Shown: positions 11,871 to 24,254 of the stretch, in pieces
Position numbering within the stretch: position 1 is the first letter of the stretch
Layout: each line of letters starts with the position of its first letter
Source of the DNA: Apiotrichum sp. Y4204
Taxonomy: Eukaryota > Basidiomycota > Tremellomycetes > Trichosporonales > Trichosporonaceae
Reading direction: 5' to 3'
DNA: 64,000 bases
Assembly: GCA_025531455.1 (NCBI GenBank)
Contig: JAMYHL010000048.1
Span: 62,001 to 126,000 of the forward strand
Program-made: the position numbers and the translations under genes
The notes under the pieces: generated by a model
What the model was told of the DNA's origin: nothing
What the model saw: the letters and a program-made list of their open reading frames with translations, nothing else
The model's database searches: none

Positions 11871-13273
11871 ATGGCCGACCTCCGCACGGACGCCGCGCAC
11901 CCCGGGCTGTACAACCTCTGTATGTTGAGTTGCGAGCTGGGCACGACTGACGAGCAGCGGTGCCCAAGTACGACTTGAACACGTACAGTGAGTGACGAGG
12001 GTGGGACCCCGATGGGACCCCACCGTATTGGACCAGCCAGACAGCCAGGCCGCCTATCTATGCGCATGGAAATCTCCGCGACCCTCACTGCTCCCCGCTC
12101 ATCTTCTCTAACACACAGCCGGCCGCCTCAAATACTTCTACTCGACGACGTCGCCGCTCACGCTGCTCGCATCCCGCTCAGAGCTCGCTGCCGCCGAGGA
12201 GGATGTCGTGCGCTACGGCAAGGCCATCAAGGCTGCGGGAGACAACGGCGTCTGGGTCGGCAGGGAGGAGGCTGAGCGCTTTGACCGCGCGACGCAGTGT
12301 GAGTGCCCTTCGCTGATGATGGTCTGCGGGACTGCTGCTGATGCTGCCTCTCCTCCTGGATATGCTCTTCCGGATATGCTTCTCTCGCCGCACTTTGCAC
12401 TTCTTCAGTGGTCAACTCGTCGATTCACCCGGACACCGGCGAGCCGGTCACGCTCCCCTTCCGCATGTCCGCGTTCGTCCCCACCAACCTCATCATCTGC
12501 GCCGGTATGCTCATGCCGAACCCGTCGATGAAGAGCATTGTGTTCTGGCAGTTCTGTAACCAGACCTTGAACGTGAGTGGGGGTGCTGCTGGACATCTTA
12601 TAGGAAAAGCAGCAACTGACGACAGGTCGCGGTCAACTACTCGAACGCGAACAAGTCGATCGAGATGAGCACGCAGGAGCTGGCGACGGCGTACAGCGCC
12701 GCGACGGCGACATCCGTCTTCCTCGCGGTCTCGCTCACGCGCCTCGTCCCGCGCCTGCGCATCTCCCCCGCAGCCAAGAACATTCTCGCGCGCCTCGTCC
12801 CCTTTGTGTCCGTCGCGTCGGCCGGTGTCGTCAACATCTCGTGTATCCGGTGGAAGGAGATGCGCGACGGCGTCGACGTCTTCCAGACCCGTAAGGACGC
12901 GCAGGGCCACGAAGAGAAGATTCCCCTCGGCAAGAGCGAGAAGGCCGGCCAGATGGCCGTCATGCAGTCCGCCGCGTCGCGTGTCTTCACCAACGTGTAA
13001 GCTTAGACCCCTGGTTTCGAGCTGACATCCAGGCCCACACTCATCATCCCGCCCATGGTCATGACGCTGCTCGAGCGCCGGGGGACATTTGTCGGCCCGC
13101 GCGGACACATGCTCTCCAACCTCACGCAGCTCACGCTCATCGGCCTCTCCCTCGGCCTCTTCCTGCCCCCCGCCATCGCCTACTTCCCGCAGCGCGCCAA
13201 GACCTCGGGCGAGACTCTCGGCGGCAAGTTCAAGGACATCAAGGGCCCGATCTACTTTAACAAGGGTCTCTAG
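11871..13273 (+). CDS. FSF1: Sideroflexin, mitochondrial serine transporter
   Basis: Six exons, 11871-11919, 11958-11987, 12119-12298, 12409-12572, 12626-12996 and 13033-13273, encode 344 residues, the normal size of the family. Recognisable sideroflexin blocks in order: PKYDLNTYTGRLKYF near the N-terminus, VNSSIHPDTGEPVTLPFRMS, FVPTNLIICAGMLMPNPS, FWQFCNQTLN, several hydrophobic membrane segments and a C-terminal LTQLTLIGLSLGLFLPPA. Family members sit in the inner mitochondrial membrane, and mammalian SFXN1 carries serine into mitochondria for one-carbon metabolism. Exon 2 is only 30 nt long. All junction phases agree. The start Met is the first in-frame ATG. Confidence 0.95.
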
Positions 13274-13439
13274 AGTAGAAATAGATATACAGGTTGTAGA
13301 CCGGTTTGCAAGACGAGTTGCGCAACAACCCCCACCCCCGCGGCGCTCGCTAATCTCGCCACACTCATGCCATGCATTTTGGGCTACCTGCGACTAATCC
13401 TTTTTTGTTCTTCCACGCTCCTGCTGTTGCTATGAGGGA

Positions 13440-14686
13440 TTAGACGATGGTACGGAAGCGCTCGTAGATGCGCAGGAGGTCGGACTGGGGTTAGTATTCC
13501 TGCTGGTGTGATGGGACTGGAATGTGGGCCGCGGTTTGTCTGCCCTCTGGAAGATCCACCGCCAGTAGCTCCATCCAACGGTCCTAGCGGCGCGCCTACT
13601 CACAGTGCATCCCATGGCGGTCACGTCGGCACCGGCGCCGGCGCCCTGGATAATGAGGGGACGGGGCGAGTAGCGCTTGGTGGTGAACGAGATGATGTTG
13701 TCCGAGCCCTTGAGGGCAGTCGCGAACGCGTGGTCCTTGTCGTACTTGCCAAGCTTGCACTCGACCTTGCCCTCCTTGAGGTCAATGACGCCGACGTAGC
13801 GCACAACCTTGCCCTCCTTGGCGGCCTCGTCGCGGAGGTTGGCGAAGAACTCGTCGCCCTCGGCCAGGCGCGCGAGGTAGTCCTCCTTGCTGGTCGCATT
13901 CTCGAGCACGGGGGGAACGAGCGACTGGGTGGGGACGGAGGCGGCGCCCTCGGGGAGAGCGGGGGTGCCGGGGATAAGACGGGAGAGGATGGTGAGCTTG
14001 CGCGCGACGTCGGTGCCGCTCAGATCGTCGCGGGGGTCAGGCTCGGTGTAGCCGAGGTCCTTGGCGACCTTGACGACCTCGGAGAAGGAGACGGTGCTGC
14101 CCTCGGGCTTGGAGTACTCGTTGAAAATGTACGACAGGGTTCCGGAGAAGACGCCCTCAATCTTCTCAATCTCGTCGCCGGTGCCGACGAGGTCCTTGAG
14201 GGTCGAGAGAATGGGGAGACCGGCGCCGACGGTCGACTCGCCGTACACGAGCGCACGGGTGTTGGGGAAGGATACGGCGTTGATCTGGTCGTAGAGGTCC
14301 TGCGAGCTCGAGAAACCCTTCTTGTTCGGGGTGACGAGGCTGACGCCCATGCCGAGGATGGTGGGGTACAGGGCGGGGATGGCGTCCGAGCCGGTCGAGT
14401 CGATAAGGACACCAGGCGCGTCGGGGTGCTCTGCAAGAACCGAAATCACCGACGAGACATCAAGCGGCTGGCCGTGCTGCTCGAGGATCGGGAGGAAGTT
14501 GCTCTCTGTCAGCGGCGCGGCAGGGAGGGGGAGGGAGAGCGAGAGCTTGCTGTTGGCGATGAGCACGAGGTTGAACTTTGAGCTCAGGGGCGGCGAGAGC
14601 AGCTGCTGGAGGATGGCCTTGCCGACGCCGCCGAGGCCGATCAGCGCGACGGGGACGGGGCGGAGCGTGGGGGGAGCAGAGGACAT
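13440..14686 (-). CDS. HOM6: Homoserine dehydrogenase
   Basis: Two exons on the minus strand, 14686-13604 and 13484-13440, encode 375 residues, close to the fungal Hom6 length. The enzyme reduces aspartate semialdehyde to homoserine on the route to threonine and methionine. The NAD(P)-binding motif is GLGGVGKA near residue 18. The conserved STVGAGLP, GVFSGTLSYIFNE and EPDPRDDLSGTDVARK blocks follow. There is no C-terminal ACT domain, as usual in fungi. The 119-nt intron splits off a last exon of 15 codons ending in YERFRTIV. HOM6 shares a 363-nt divergent promoter with NUP133 that holds two CACGTG boxes, compatible with Cbf1-type control of sulphur and amino-acid genes (inference). Confidence 0.95.
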
Positions 14687-15049
14687 GATTGGAGTTTGGT
14701 TTTGAGGGAGAGAGATGAGGGGAAAGAGAGAGGAAAAGAAACGCGTCAATGTCGAGATCGAGATTGAGATAAAGACGGCGTGCCGCGAGCCAAGAAAGCG
14801 GGCGGGAATTGGAAAAAGCCGGCGAGTCCGAGTTTTATGAGCACGCACGCTCAGAGAGTGATTAGGATTTCAATAAGAAAAGTCTTGCTACATTTTACAC
14901 GTGGCCATTACTGTTACTTTCTAATGTCATCTTTAGCGATCACGTGACTTCCTCTGCACAAAGTCGGTGCACATCCATCAGCGAACACAACACAAAAGAG
15001 ACACAAGCTCTTAGCTCACACCACCTCTCACCCATCCACCATCCACAGC
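14687..15049. promoter_or_regulatory. Divergent HOM6/NUP133 promoter with two CACGTG boxes
   Basis: CACGTG occurs at 14898-14903 and at 14941-14946, the second within GATCACGTGAC. That matches the Cbf1/CDEI-type consensus RTCACRTG known from ascomycetes. The two sites are 43 nt apart, on the HOM6 side of the middle of the gap. Factor assignment is by analogy only. Confidence 0.4.
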
Positions 15050-18000
15050 ATGTTCAACACGCCCTCACGCGCCACCCCGCGGCGCGGTCTGCGTGGCCGC
15101 GACTCCCTCGCAAGGACAAGCATCTACGGCGGCGTCGGCGGCGGTGCCGAGCCGGTGCGTTCGCGGCTGGGGAGTGTCCGTGATGCCTCGCCGGCAAGCG
15201 ACAGCGGGACGGTGACGCGGAGTGCGCGCACGCCGCGCTCAGCCACAGTTGACGAGTGGGACTCGCGCGCGACATGGTCCCGCGACGAACGGCACACCGT
15301 CACTTCTGCCGGGCCGCTTCCTTTTGAAGTATTGGATCTCGTCGCCGGCTCGGATTTCATCGTCAATAGCGTCGGGGGCCATATCGACCCCGCGAGCGGG
15401 TTCGCGCTCGTTGCCTCTCCCTCGCGCTGCGTTGCGTGGAACTATGCGAAGCGTACCCACGGATCACCGACAGTGTACAACTTTGAGGCACCGTACCCTA
15501 CCCGCAGTACGGGAAACAACCCATCGCTCGCGGCAGTGCCCCCTGCGCTGTCGGCGTTTATTGGCGCCGGATCAGAGCCGGGCCTCATCCTCGTCTCGGC
15601 GACGGGAGAGATCCGCTTTTGGGAGAGCGTGAACCACGGCCTGGTCGATCCCCAGTTCCAGCGCTGCAGCTCTCTGCAGCTCACTCTTGGCGACGACTTT
15701 GCGGAGCGCCTCGTGCGGATCGACGACACCACCGCCGTGCTCACCACCACGGCGTCGACGGCGTGGCGCATCACCATTGCGCCTGTCGGCGGGCGCGTCG
15801 TCCCCACCGCAGTCCCGTTTACGCGGAACAACGGCATGTTCTCCCGCGCGTCCCCGACCATCTTCTCCAACTCGGCCGAACGCGCCGGCATCGTCGCGGT
15901 CGCGCCCGCCACGAACGGAGTGTACCTCCTCGGCCGCCACACGCTTCAGAAATGGGCGATCGGCCCGGACGGTAATGCGCGGATTGTGCACGAGTACGAC
16001 CTCCGCAGCAGCATTGGCGCGTCGCTGCTCGACGACCCGCGCGCGTTCCAGAACGGCAGCCTGCAGGTAGATCTTGCTGACCTCGTTGCCATTGGGTGAG
16101 TGTGTGGAGCTAGTGTAAGCTGACCTCAGCCCCGACCACCTGGCCGCCTTTGTCTCGTACAGTGTTCAGGACGACTCGTATGCCCCGCAGCGCACTCACA
16201 ACTCGCACAAGATTGTGTGCTTTGAGAGCAACGCGCAGACCAACGTCGTCACGATACAGAACATTGTGGATCTGTCGTATGTGGCGCACGCCGATCCGCG
16301 CATGCTGGATATTCCGCGTCTTTACATTCCGGCCGGAAGCCAGACGGCCTTTGTGCGTTTCGCGGACGCGATCGTCATGTCGTCGCTCGTCTCGTCGCAG
16401 CCATACGAGGACACGATCTCGCTCAAAGACAGTGCGATGAATGCGTTCATCGCCGTAGGATCGCCGCGCACCCCGCAGGCAGGCTCCGCCTCCCTCGTCG
16501 CCATGTCGGCGGTTGGCGGCATCATGAACATCGAGGTCAACCAGGGCGTCGTCAAGGCCAAGCCGCTGTCCTCTCTGGCCGCCGCGACTGCCCGCATCAA
16601 GTCCAAGATTGAGCAGGCCGTCTTCTTCGGAGATCGCACTGAAAACCCGCTCTCTTTTGATCTCCCCGCAGGATTCAAGGGCGACCTGGCCGAGGCCGCT
16701 GAAGCGGTGTCTACCGAGATCGTCGCCTCTTCCTCGCCGTACATGCCCCACATTTCGGAGATACGCCCGCAGCTCCAGGACCGCCAGGCGCGCCTCCGCG
16801 AGCTCATGGTCTACATCCACAGGAACGGCGGCCTCTCCCTCCTCCCCGAGGGCGCGCGCCGACGTCTCTGCGCGCACGCCGAAAAGGTCAAATCCGCGAC
16901 CGAGCTCTGGGACTACCAGAACCGCCTTATGGAGTGAGTTGTGTACCGCGGAGAATAACTCGCAGAAACTGATTGCAGCCAACTACACTCGCACTCGCCC
17001 AAGAGCCTGCTCTCCGACTCGATCGAGACACTCATGCGAAGCCTGGATTCCGGGTCCGACGAGGATGTTGTCCGCGCCTTCTTCCGCCGCCAGGTGCTCC
17101 ACATCGACCGCCTTCTCGAGACAGTGTACACCACTTTCCAGACCGCCGTTTCTGCTGCTGCTGCCGGAGCTGACCTCTCGGACTGGGTGCTCGAGGCCAA
17201 CCGCATCTTTATAACCGCGCTTCGCGCTGCTGTTCTTCTGCGCGAGGCGGACGCAGCCACCTACCAGGTCGACAGGGAGCACCCCATGGTCGAGCTGTGG
17301 ACGGCGAGCGACGGGATCATCTCCGACCTTGACAGCCTGTACGGCACAACACAGCGGCTCATCAAGGACCGGACCCGGAAGTACGGTTCGGTCGTTGACG
17401 AACCACCATCAGCGCACGCTTCGGGTCCCTCTGCCGCCGCGCAGAAGGACCAGGCAGTGCTCAAGCAGCAGATGGCGTTACTCGCCGCATCCCTCTGCTT
17501 GAACATGGAGGACAAGCTCCGCACCTCTGCCACGTGAGTACTCCCCGCGAATGGCGCAGCTTACGAACAAAGAAGGCAGATGAACACGGGTACGGACCCT
17601 GCCGACGGATTATCCCTCGAACAGCGCTGGGAGGAGATGAAGCCGCGCATCATCCGGCCCCTAGGTGAGCGCCGTGGAACGCAATCCCGCTTTGGCTTGC
17701 TTACACCGCAGTTGACATTGACCGCGTCGAGGAGGCGTACGACCTCGCAGAGCACCACCGCGACTACCCGACGCTCGTGTACCTGTGCATGAACCCCGCG
17801 AGCTCGCAGGGCCCCGCACGGATAGAGGCGTACATCGAGCGCTTTGGCCAGGAGTTTGCATTCGTGCTCTACCAGTGGTACATTGACCAGGGTGGGTTAA
17901 AGTGATGTTGAACCCGCTGATATCCAGACAAGCTTCACGCCCTGTTGACCCAGGACGAGGTGTACGGCGACCTGCTCACCGCGTTCTTTGACAAGTACCC

Positions 18001-18969
18001 GCACCCAGAGCTGTCGTGGATGCACGACATTGCGTGTAAGCGCTATGGCGGCGCGGCCACCGCGCTCGTCACTGTCGATGCGCGCACGCCAGGCTTGTCC
18101 GAGAAACATGTGAGTCCAGGATGGGCTGCGTTTATTTGTCTCAAGCTCACACACAGCTCATAAGCAGCATCGCCAAGCTGTCGGCCGTGGTCGACATGAA
18201 GGCGTACGGCGCGACGTCTGCGCGCACCACGCGCCTGAACGACATTGACGAGACGCTCGACCTGATCAACACGGAGGAGGCGCTCGCCGAGTCGATTCGC
18301 GCCGCCGCCCCGACAAAGGACTACCCGCGCGTTCCGTCCGCAAAGGGGTATGTGGCAGAGCACGGCGTCCCAGAGCTCAAGTCGCGGCCGGCTTTCAAAC
18401 GCCAGGTCGTTGATCAGGTGTCAGCACTCCTCGACGGGAAGGCGCTCGACATCGAGTCGCTCGTCGACGTCCTGACTCTCACGGCGGCGGGCGACGCCGC
18501 GACAGCCATCGAGCGCCTCTGCCCCGCCGACCTCTTCACGGGACGCAAGCAGGTCGCCCTCCTCTCCATCTGGCGGCGGGTATACACTGCCGACGACTGG
18601 GAGGACATTGCCAAGACGGCCGGGCGGAGCGAGCAGGCTCAGCGGCGCCTCGTCGAGGCCTCGGCGGCGTGCCGCACCCTGCGCGCACTCAAGGGCACGA
18701 GCGTGACACCAAACTTCATCCTGCCGCCCTCCGAGGCAGTCGCGCCGCCGCTGCTATCCGAACTCGCGGCGCGGTATCCGTCCATGAGCGGCGCGGAGCT
18801 CGATGCCCTCATGGCAGACCACCAGGCGGAGATTGGGCGCCTGACGCAGCTCCTCGGCGAGCCTGCCAAGCTTGATGAGCGCGTGCGGGGGATCATGCGC
18901 ATGGTGCAGCGGGGCGACGCGGAGGACGCCGAGGGCGCCGAGGATGCGGACGGAGACGTGGACATGTAG
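15050..18969 (+). CDS. NUP133: Nucleoporin Nup133
   Basis: Seven exons, 15050-16095, 16130-16933, 16979-17533, 17573-17664, 17712-17891, 17928-18109 and 18157-18969, encode 1223 residues, the usual Nup133 size. The first 90 residues are basic and disordered. An N-terminal propeller-like region follows, and then a helical C-terminal part with LEQRWEEMKPRIIRPLVD, LAEHHRDYPTLVYLC, RIEAYIERFGQEFAFVLYQW and HPELSWMHDIACKRYGGAA, which together are characteristic of the Nup133 C-terminus. It is a subunit of the Y-shaped (Nup84/Nup107) scaffold of the nuclear pore. The acceptor of exon 4 (ACAAAG at 17567-17572) is less canonical than the others but is the only one that keeps frame. The C-terminal end is acidic. 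Confidence 0.9.
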
Positions 18970-19083
18970 AGTCCTAATTCATACGGTCAAAGTAGAAGCG
19001 AACATGCATTGTGTAGACTACATCTAACCGGGATCTAACGACACAGGGAGATTGCGTAAAAGATGGGACGCGATGGGGAAAGC

Positions 19084-21374
19084 CTAGGCTGGGATCTTGA
19101 CGCGCCACGCGGACATGGGCAGAGCTGGAGATGTTAGATGGGTTTCCGCTGCCAAATCTGAATCTAACTCACACTGGAGGCGCTTGATGGTCGGGAGAAT
19201 GTGGATGACGAGCAGCGTCGCCGCGAGGGTAACGCAGATTGCGTCCATGACATAGTATCCGTCGCGGGTAATGAGGCACTGGCCCTTTGCGGCGGCACAC
19301 ATAGCCTTGCCCTGTTCAGAGGTACACTCTGTGCCTGTCGAGCTGCAGTGCGAGACGGTGAGAATGTCGACGGCGCGCAGGATGAGCGGCTTGGGCCACG
19401 TCCCGCCGAGGTTTGAGACTGTGTTCAGGAGGGTCATGTACGTGCCGCCGATGAGGGGATCCGCAATCTGCGTGTGGAACGCCGTGATCCCGACAAACTG
19501 CACCGTGTTCGTCAGGCTCGTCATGAGCGTCGTGGCGATCACGAGCGCAAAGTAGCTGCTGCTAATCTTGCCCGAGGGGAACGCCCAGACCACCGTGGCG
19601 GCAATAGTGGCCATGACGAGGCGGGCCCAGAACGCGCCGACCCACACGCGGAGCACGCCGGCTGCTGCCGCCGCGCGTGTCGAGGTTGCAGAGAGCGGGT
19701 GCCGGCCCTCATCGGCTGCGGGGGCCGGACGCGACCATTTGGCGGCAAGCCAGCCGACGACCATCTGTGCGGGGAAATCGAGGAGGACGGCGACCGCCAA
19801 ATCCTCTTTCGACAACCCCTTTTCGAGAAGCTTGAGCTGCGTGACGGATTCGTTCACCTGGAAACCGAATTTCGAGATGAGGAGGATGAAGAGGAAAGAC
19901 TGGATGTCTGTTGTTAGCTTGATTCGTCGCGAGGACCCACTCTTCAGGCGCACAATGCTCCACATGACCTTGTACACCTTTGCGACGTCGAGGTCGGGGT
20001 CGTCGGCACTGACGGGATCCTCTTGCTTGAAGAAGATGAGCCAGATGGTGACGACAATGTACATTACGCCCCAGAAGCGGATGTACGGCCCGAGCTGGAC
20101 TAGTGGCAGGTCGCCGGGAGTCGAGCGGAAGTACTTGTTTGTAAAGTCGACAGAGTTGAGGGCGAGGAAGACGGTAAAGGACAGCGCGGTGCCGATGCCG
20201 AGGCCAATCGTCTGCGCCGTCGAGGCGTAGCTCAGGTTCGGCGGCGAGAGGAGTGTCAGCGCCCAGCCGTCCACGGCGATATCCTGCGTCGCGGCCGCAA
20301 AGATGAGGGATCCAAAGATCATGGTGATGAACCGAATGTCGATTGTGGGCTGTAACTTAGTAGCTGTATCTCGGTTGCGTCGCAGCTACTCACCGCAGCT
20401 AGCCACCCCTCAACTCTTCCGCCAATGATCCACAACGCGACGCCGACGACAGCTTGCACCGGCACAATCCAGCTCTTACGGCGCCCCCACTCCGGGACGA
20501 ACCACGAGTCAACAATCGGGGACCAGAAAAGCTTGAGCGAGTAGGGCCATGTGCTGAGTGCAAACACCGCGAGGGCAGAGTAGGAGAGGTGAGGTTTGAG
20601 GAGGAAGGGGAGGGTGCCAAATGTGAGACCGAGGGGGATGCCCTGAAGGAGGTAGAGGACGACGAGGAGCGCGAATGCCTGCTGATCGCGTTTCGACTTG
20701 AGGCCGGCGCCAGCTGTCCTCTCCTCGTCCGTCTCGAGCTGGAGCTTCTCGTACTGTACGCCGTCCTTCTCCTTGTCCTTTGTCCGCGGGCGACGGGGGG
20801 TATTCGTCCCTGCTGTACCCGTGTCAACGACGGACGACGAGCCGTGCGGCGGTGACGGCTCGCGGCGGAGCAACAGGCCCTTCTCCTCGAGATCCCCGAT
20901 GTCTTCAATATTCCGCCCGCGCATCCCCATCTTCCCGGAGAGCATCGCGTCGTGGGGCTCTTGCACAGAGTCCTCGGGTTCAGAGTCAGAGTCGGGTGGA
21001 TCGACCGCTAGGAGGTGGGGTGTGACGAGCGCGCTCGTTGGGGACGACGCGCGCGTGTCGGTCGTGGACGGGCTGAAGCCGGGATCAGCGGGGGGGACGG
21101 AGAGGACGCGCCGCCGGAGCTGGCGTTCGGGGGTGAATGCGGTGCGGGCACGGGTCGAGCGCGCGGGCAGTGTATATGGCGAGATGGGTGTGGATGCCGA
21201 TGGTGGTGTTGGAGAAGGAGTAGATGTGGATGTGGATGGGGATGCGGATGCATGTGCTGCAGCACGCGTGGTGTCTGTTGGGCTTGATTTTGGGTGTTTG
21301 GTAGTGGATCCAGTAGTGGAGGTGGCGGCGACTTTGTCCGGTGCCGCAACGGGACCGCGCTGCCCTGATGCCAT
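19084..21374 (-). CDS. Acetyl-CoA transporter, SLC33/AT-1 family
   Basis: Four exons on the minus strand, 21374-20394, 20349-19941, 19907-19173 and 19124-19084, encode about 721 residues. The first 225 residues are Ser/Thr/Pro-rich, charged and probably cytosolic. The conserved part begins at ALLVVLYLLQGIPLGLTFG and continues with PYSLKLFWSPIVDSW, GSLIFAAATQDIAVDGWAL, WLIFFKQEDPV and NIQSFLFILLISKFGFQ. These are hallmark segments of SLC33A1-type proteins, which bring acetyl-CoA into the endoplasmic reticulum/Golgi lumen. The 33-nt intron 19908-19940 is inferred because removing it restores the conserved NIQSF block. It and the 48-nt last intron are in frame without stops. The N-terminal extension is longer than in animal members. 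Confidence 0.88.
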
Positions 21375-22641
21375 TTCGAGAACACGGAACGAAGGGGGGA
21401 GAGAGGAACGGGGGATCTCGATAAAGTAGAAAGAAACAAGTACGTGTGTGTGCGAGTGCTGTGCCTGCACGTAAGAAGAAAAGTTGTGTGCAGAGTTGCA
21501 GAGATCAGAGAGATCGAGAGAAGGAGAGTGTATTAAATACACGGGCAATGCAGAAAAAGAGCACCGTGATCTGAAAGGTCAAAGGTGAACTCTTGAAGCT
21601 CAAAGCGATGAAGAGAAGTACCTCGATACCTCCAGGGGCTTGCCACTGCATGCACTGCACGCGCTAGGGGGTGGCAACAAACGTGATACCCAGTCCTGTG
21701 TAACAGAGCAGTTAAAAGAGGAGGTTTGTCAGCACAGATGAGGATGCTGACTAGTCATTTTAGAGAAAGTGCAATGTTTTGTTGCATGGCAGCGCGTCAT
21801 AGCCAAAAAAACACGGTGCATCTCATTCATTCATTTCATTTTCCAGTCGCCGGCCGGCAGAGAGAAAAGAGAGGGAACAAGGGCAGAGTCGACAGGACAT
21901 TACCTCTATTTTATTGTTGTTGTTGTTCCAGAGACATGGTGACAAGTCGGAGGAATGCTAAAAGAGCATCGTGATCCCCTGCCCCGTTTCGGATGAGACT
22001 GCCAGCGCGACATCTCGTCGCTTGTCGTCGTGGCATCTCCCTCTCATCACTATCTCGAAACGTCATTCCACCCATTCACCACTGTTGAACTGTTGTTGTT
22101 GTCGTCGTCGTCGCTGCTGCCGCCACCGGCTCCGGAGACCGAAGAGGGCCAAGAGGGATTGAGACCCTGAATAATTCCTGGATAATCCTGATTCCCCCCG
22201 AGCCGGGGAAGAGGATGACGATCCAAGTCGACGTGGAAGGGGGAGAGGTTCTTGAAGACGGCGCAAATCCCGCGCATCCTGCTGATCCTGGTCTCTGATC
22301 CCCCTGTTGATCCTGTTTGGATCTGCAAGCCCAAAAACGTGCAATCGGATCTAGCACACCAGGGGCCACAGAAGAGAGGAGGAGGTTGTACGCCTATTCC
22401 TCTGTCAAATAGTTATCTTATCTCTCCACACACCTATCTGCCAAGCTTTTTATAGGCACTCAGCCTGCAGGCCCCATTTCCCGAATCGACCTCCACTTTC
22501 CTGACAAGAAGGTTAGTCGTCGGCGTGGCATACCTTTTCTCGTCAACAGCTCTCCTACCCCAGCTCCACAAAAGTCTTCAGTCTTCAAGCAAGCGAAGAC
22601 ACGTATCCCATCTCCTCTCCACTCTCCACACCACCACCAGC
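21375..22641. other. Intergenic region between divergent genes
   Basis: This 1267-nt gap lies between the acetyl-CoA transporter (-) and SEC53 (+). A short TTG/GTT-rich run is at about 21912-21927 and a similar GTTGTTGTCGTCGTCG run at 22091-22112. No gene with the coding style of the neighbours is visible. Confidence 0.55.
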
Positions 22642-24126
22642 ATGACCGGCACGACCTTCCCCTCGGGCGTCAAGCCCTTCTCGGAGCGCAAGCGCCCGCA
22701 GACGATCTGCCTCTTCGACGTCGACGGCACGCTCTCCCCGGCCCGCCAGGTCGCGACCGCCGAGATGATCAACACGCTCCACAAGCTCCGCGACGTCACG
22801 GCCATTGCGTTTGTCGGCGGCTCGGACCTCAGCAAGATCAAGGAGCAGCTCGAGGTTGCCGGTGATGGTGAGTCCTGGCGGCTGGGTTGTGGTGTTGGAA
22901 GGCTTGGTGTAGTGTGCACGAGCACCGGGCCGCAGGAGGCTATGAGCACCCTTAACGCGATGCCGGGGTCGCGGTTGTCGCGGTGCGCGCGTTGTGGTAT
23001 CTGTGCGTCGGCGGTGAGCGCTGTGCAGTGCACATCCGCTGCCCTTTGTGTGTAGCACCACTGTGGCACTGTACCCGATCGCGTCCTGTGTCGATCACGC
23101 ACATTGTAGGCCGATTATGCTCCACGCTCCATTCCACACCGCACTGCACCCCGTATCGGATCCATATCTCTCCACGCGAGCTGGCGCGCCTCTCAGGAGG
23201 TAGCGGGACAGACGCGCCCTGCGCGCAGTCACTAAGACACAGGACAGCGTTGGAACCTGATCGAGTGGACGGGCGAGTATGCCGTGGATTCCTCTCCAGC
23301 TCTTGCTAAGCAGGGCTCCTAGCTCAGCTGAGCCTGTCTCATCCAGCTGACTAGACCTCACCTCCCATTGACGTCCTCCTCTGACGCCAGTGTTCAACAA
23401 CTTCGACTACTGCTTCGCGGAGAACGGCCTGACCGCGTACAAGCTCGGCAAGCAGCTCCCCGAGGTGAGCTTCATCAAGCACGTCGGCGAGGAGAACTAC
23501 AAGAAGCTCGTCAACTACATCCTCCGCTACCTCTCGGAGGTCGACGTCCCCGTTAAGCGGTGAGTGCGGATCGGAGGGATTGTGTGGGGTGTCGTCCTCG
23601 TTGGATCAACCCCACTGCCCTTTACAGACCTCGCTGACCGCAGCGGCACCTTTGTCGAGTTCCGCAAGGGTATGATCAACGTCTCCCCGATCGGCCGTAA
23701 CGCCTCTGTCGAGGAGCGCAACGAGTTTGAAAAGTTTGACAAGCAGGCCGGCGTGCGCGCCAAGATGGTCGAGGCGCTCCGCAAGGAGTTTGCCGACCTC
23801 GGCCTGACGTACTCTATCGGCGGGCAGATTTCGTTCGACGTCTTCCCCGAGGGATGGGACAAGACGTATGCGCTTGGCCGTCTCGAGGGCGAGGGCTTTA
23901 CCGAGTTCCACTTCTTTGGCGACAAGGTGGGTACAGAAGGCATGGAGAGGGGATAGACATGGAGCAAGGGGAGGTCGGAATTGTTGAATCTCCTACTCAC
24001 TCGCAGTGCTACAAAGGCGGCAACGACTACGAGATCTACAACGACCCGCGCACCATCGGTCACGAGGTGCAGAGCCCCACCGACACGATCCGCATCCTCA
24101 ACGAGCTCTTCCTCAAGGACAACTAG
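22642..24126 (+). CDS. SEC53: Phosphomannomutase
   Basis: Four exons, 22642-22867, 23391-23559, 23644-23926 and 24007-24126, encode 265 residues, close to yeast Sec53. The enzyme converts mannose-6-phosphate to mannose-1-phosphate for GDP-mannose, dolichol-linked glycans and GPI anchors in the cytosol. It is a HAD-superfamily enzyme with the nucleophile motif [11 protein letters not shown] (Asp26), [21 protein letters not shown], and the C-terminal [21 protein letters not shown]. The first intron is 523 nt, about ten times the local norm, while the other two are 84 and 80 nt. The start is the ATG giving the conserved [12 protein letters not shown] at residue 15. Confidence 0.95.
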
Positions 24127-24254
24127 ACAGATACAACGAGCCAGACACTATGTAGGACGGACAATCATGTAATACGCTGGCATTAAAGGACCTGTTGATG
24201 GACAAGGGCACTGACTTGCATATCTCATAAATACATCTGACCTTATATCTGCCT

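Noticed and set aside
13508..14581. 357-codon plus-strand frame opposite HOM6
   Set aside because: Gly/Glu/Val-rich antisense of the dehydrogenase. The sense strand is clearly the gene.
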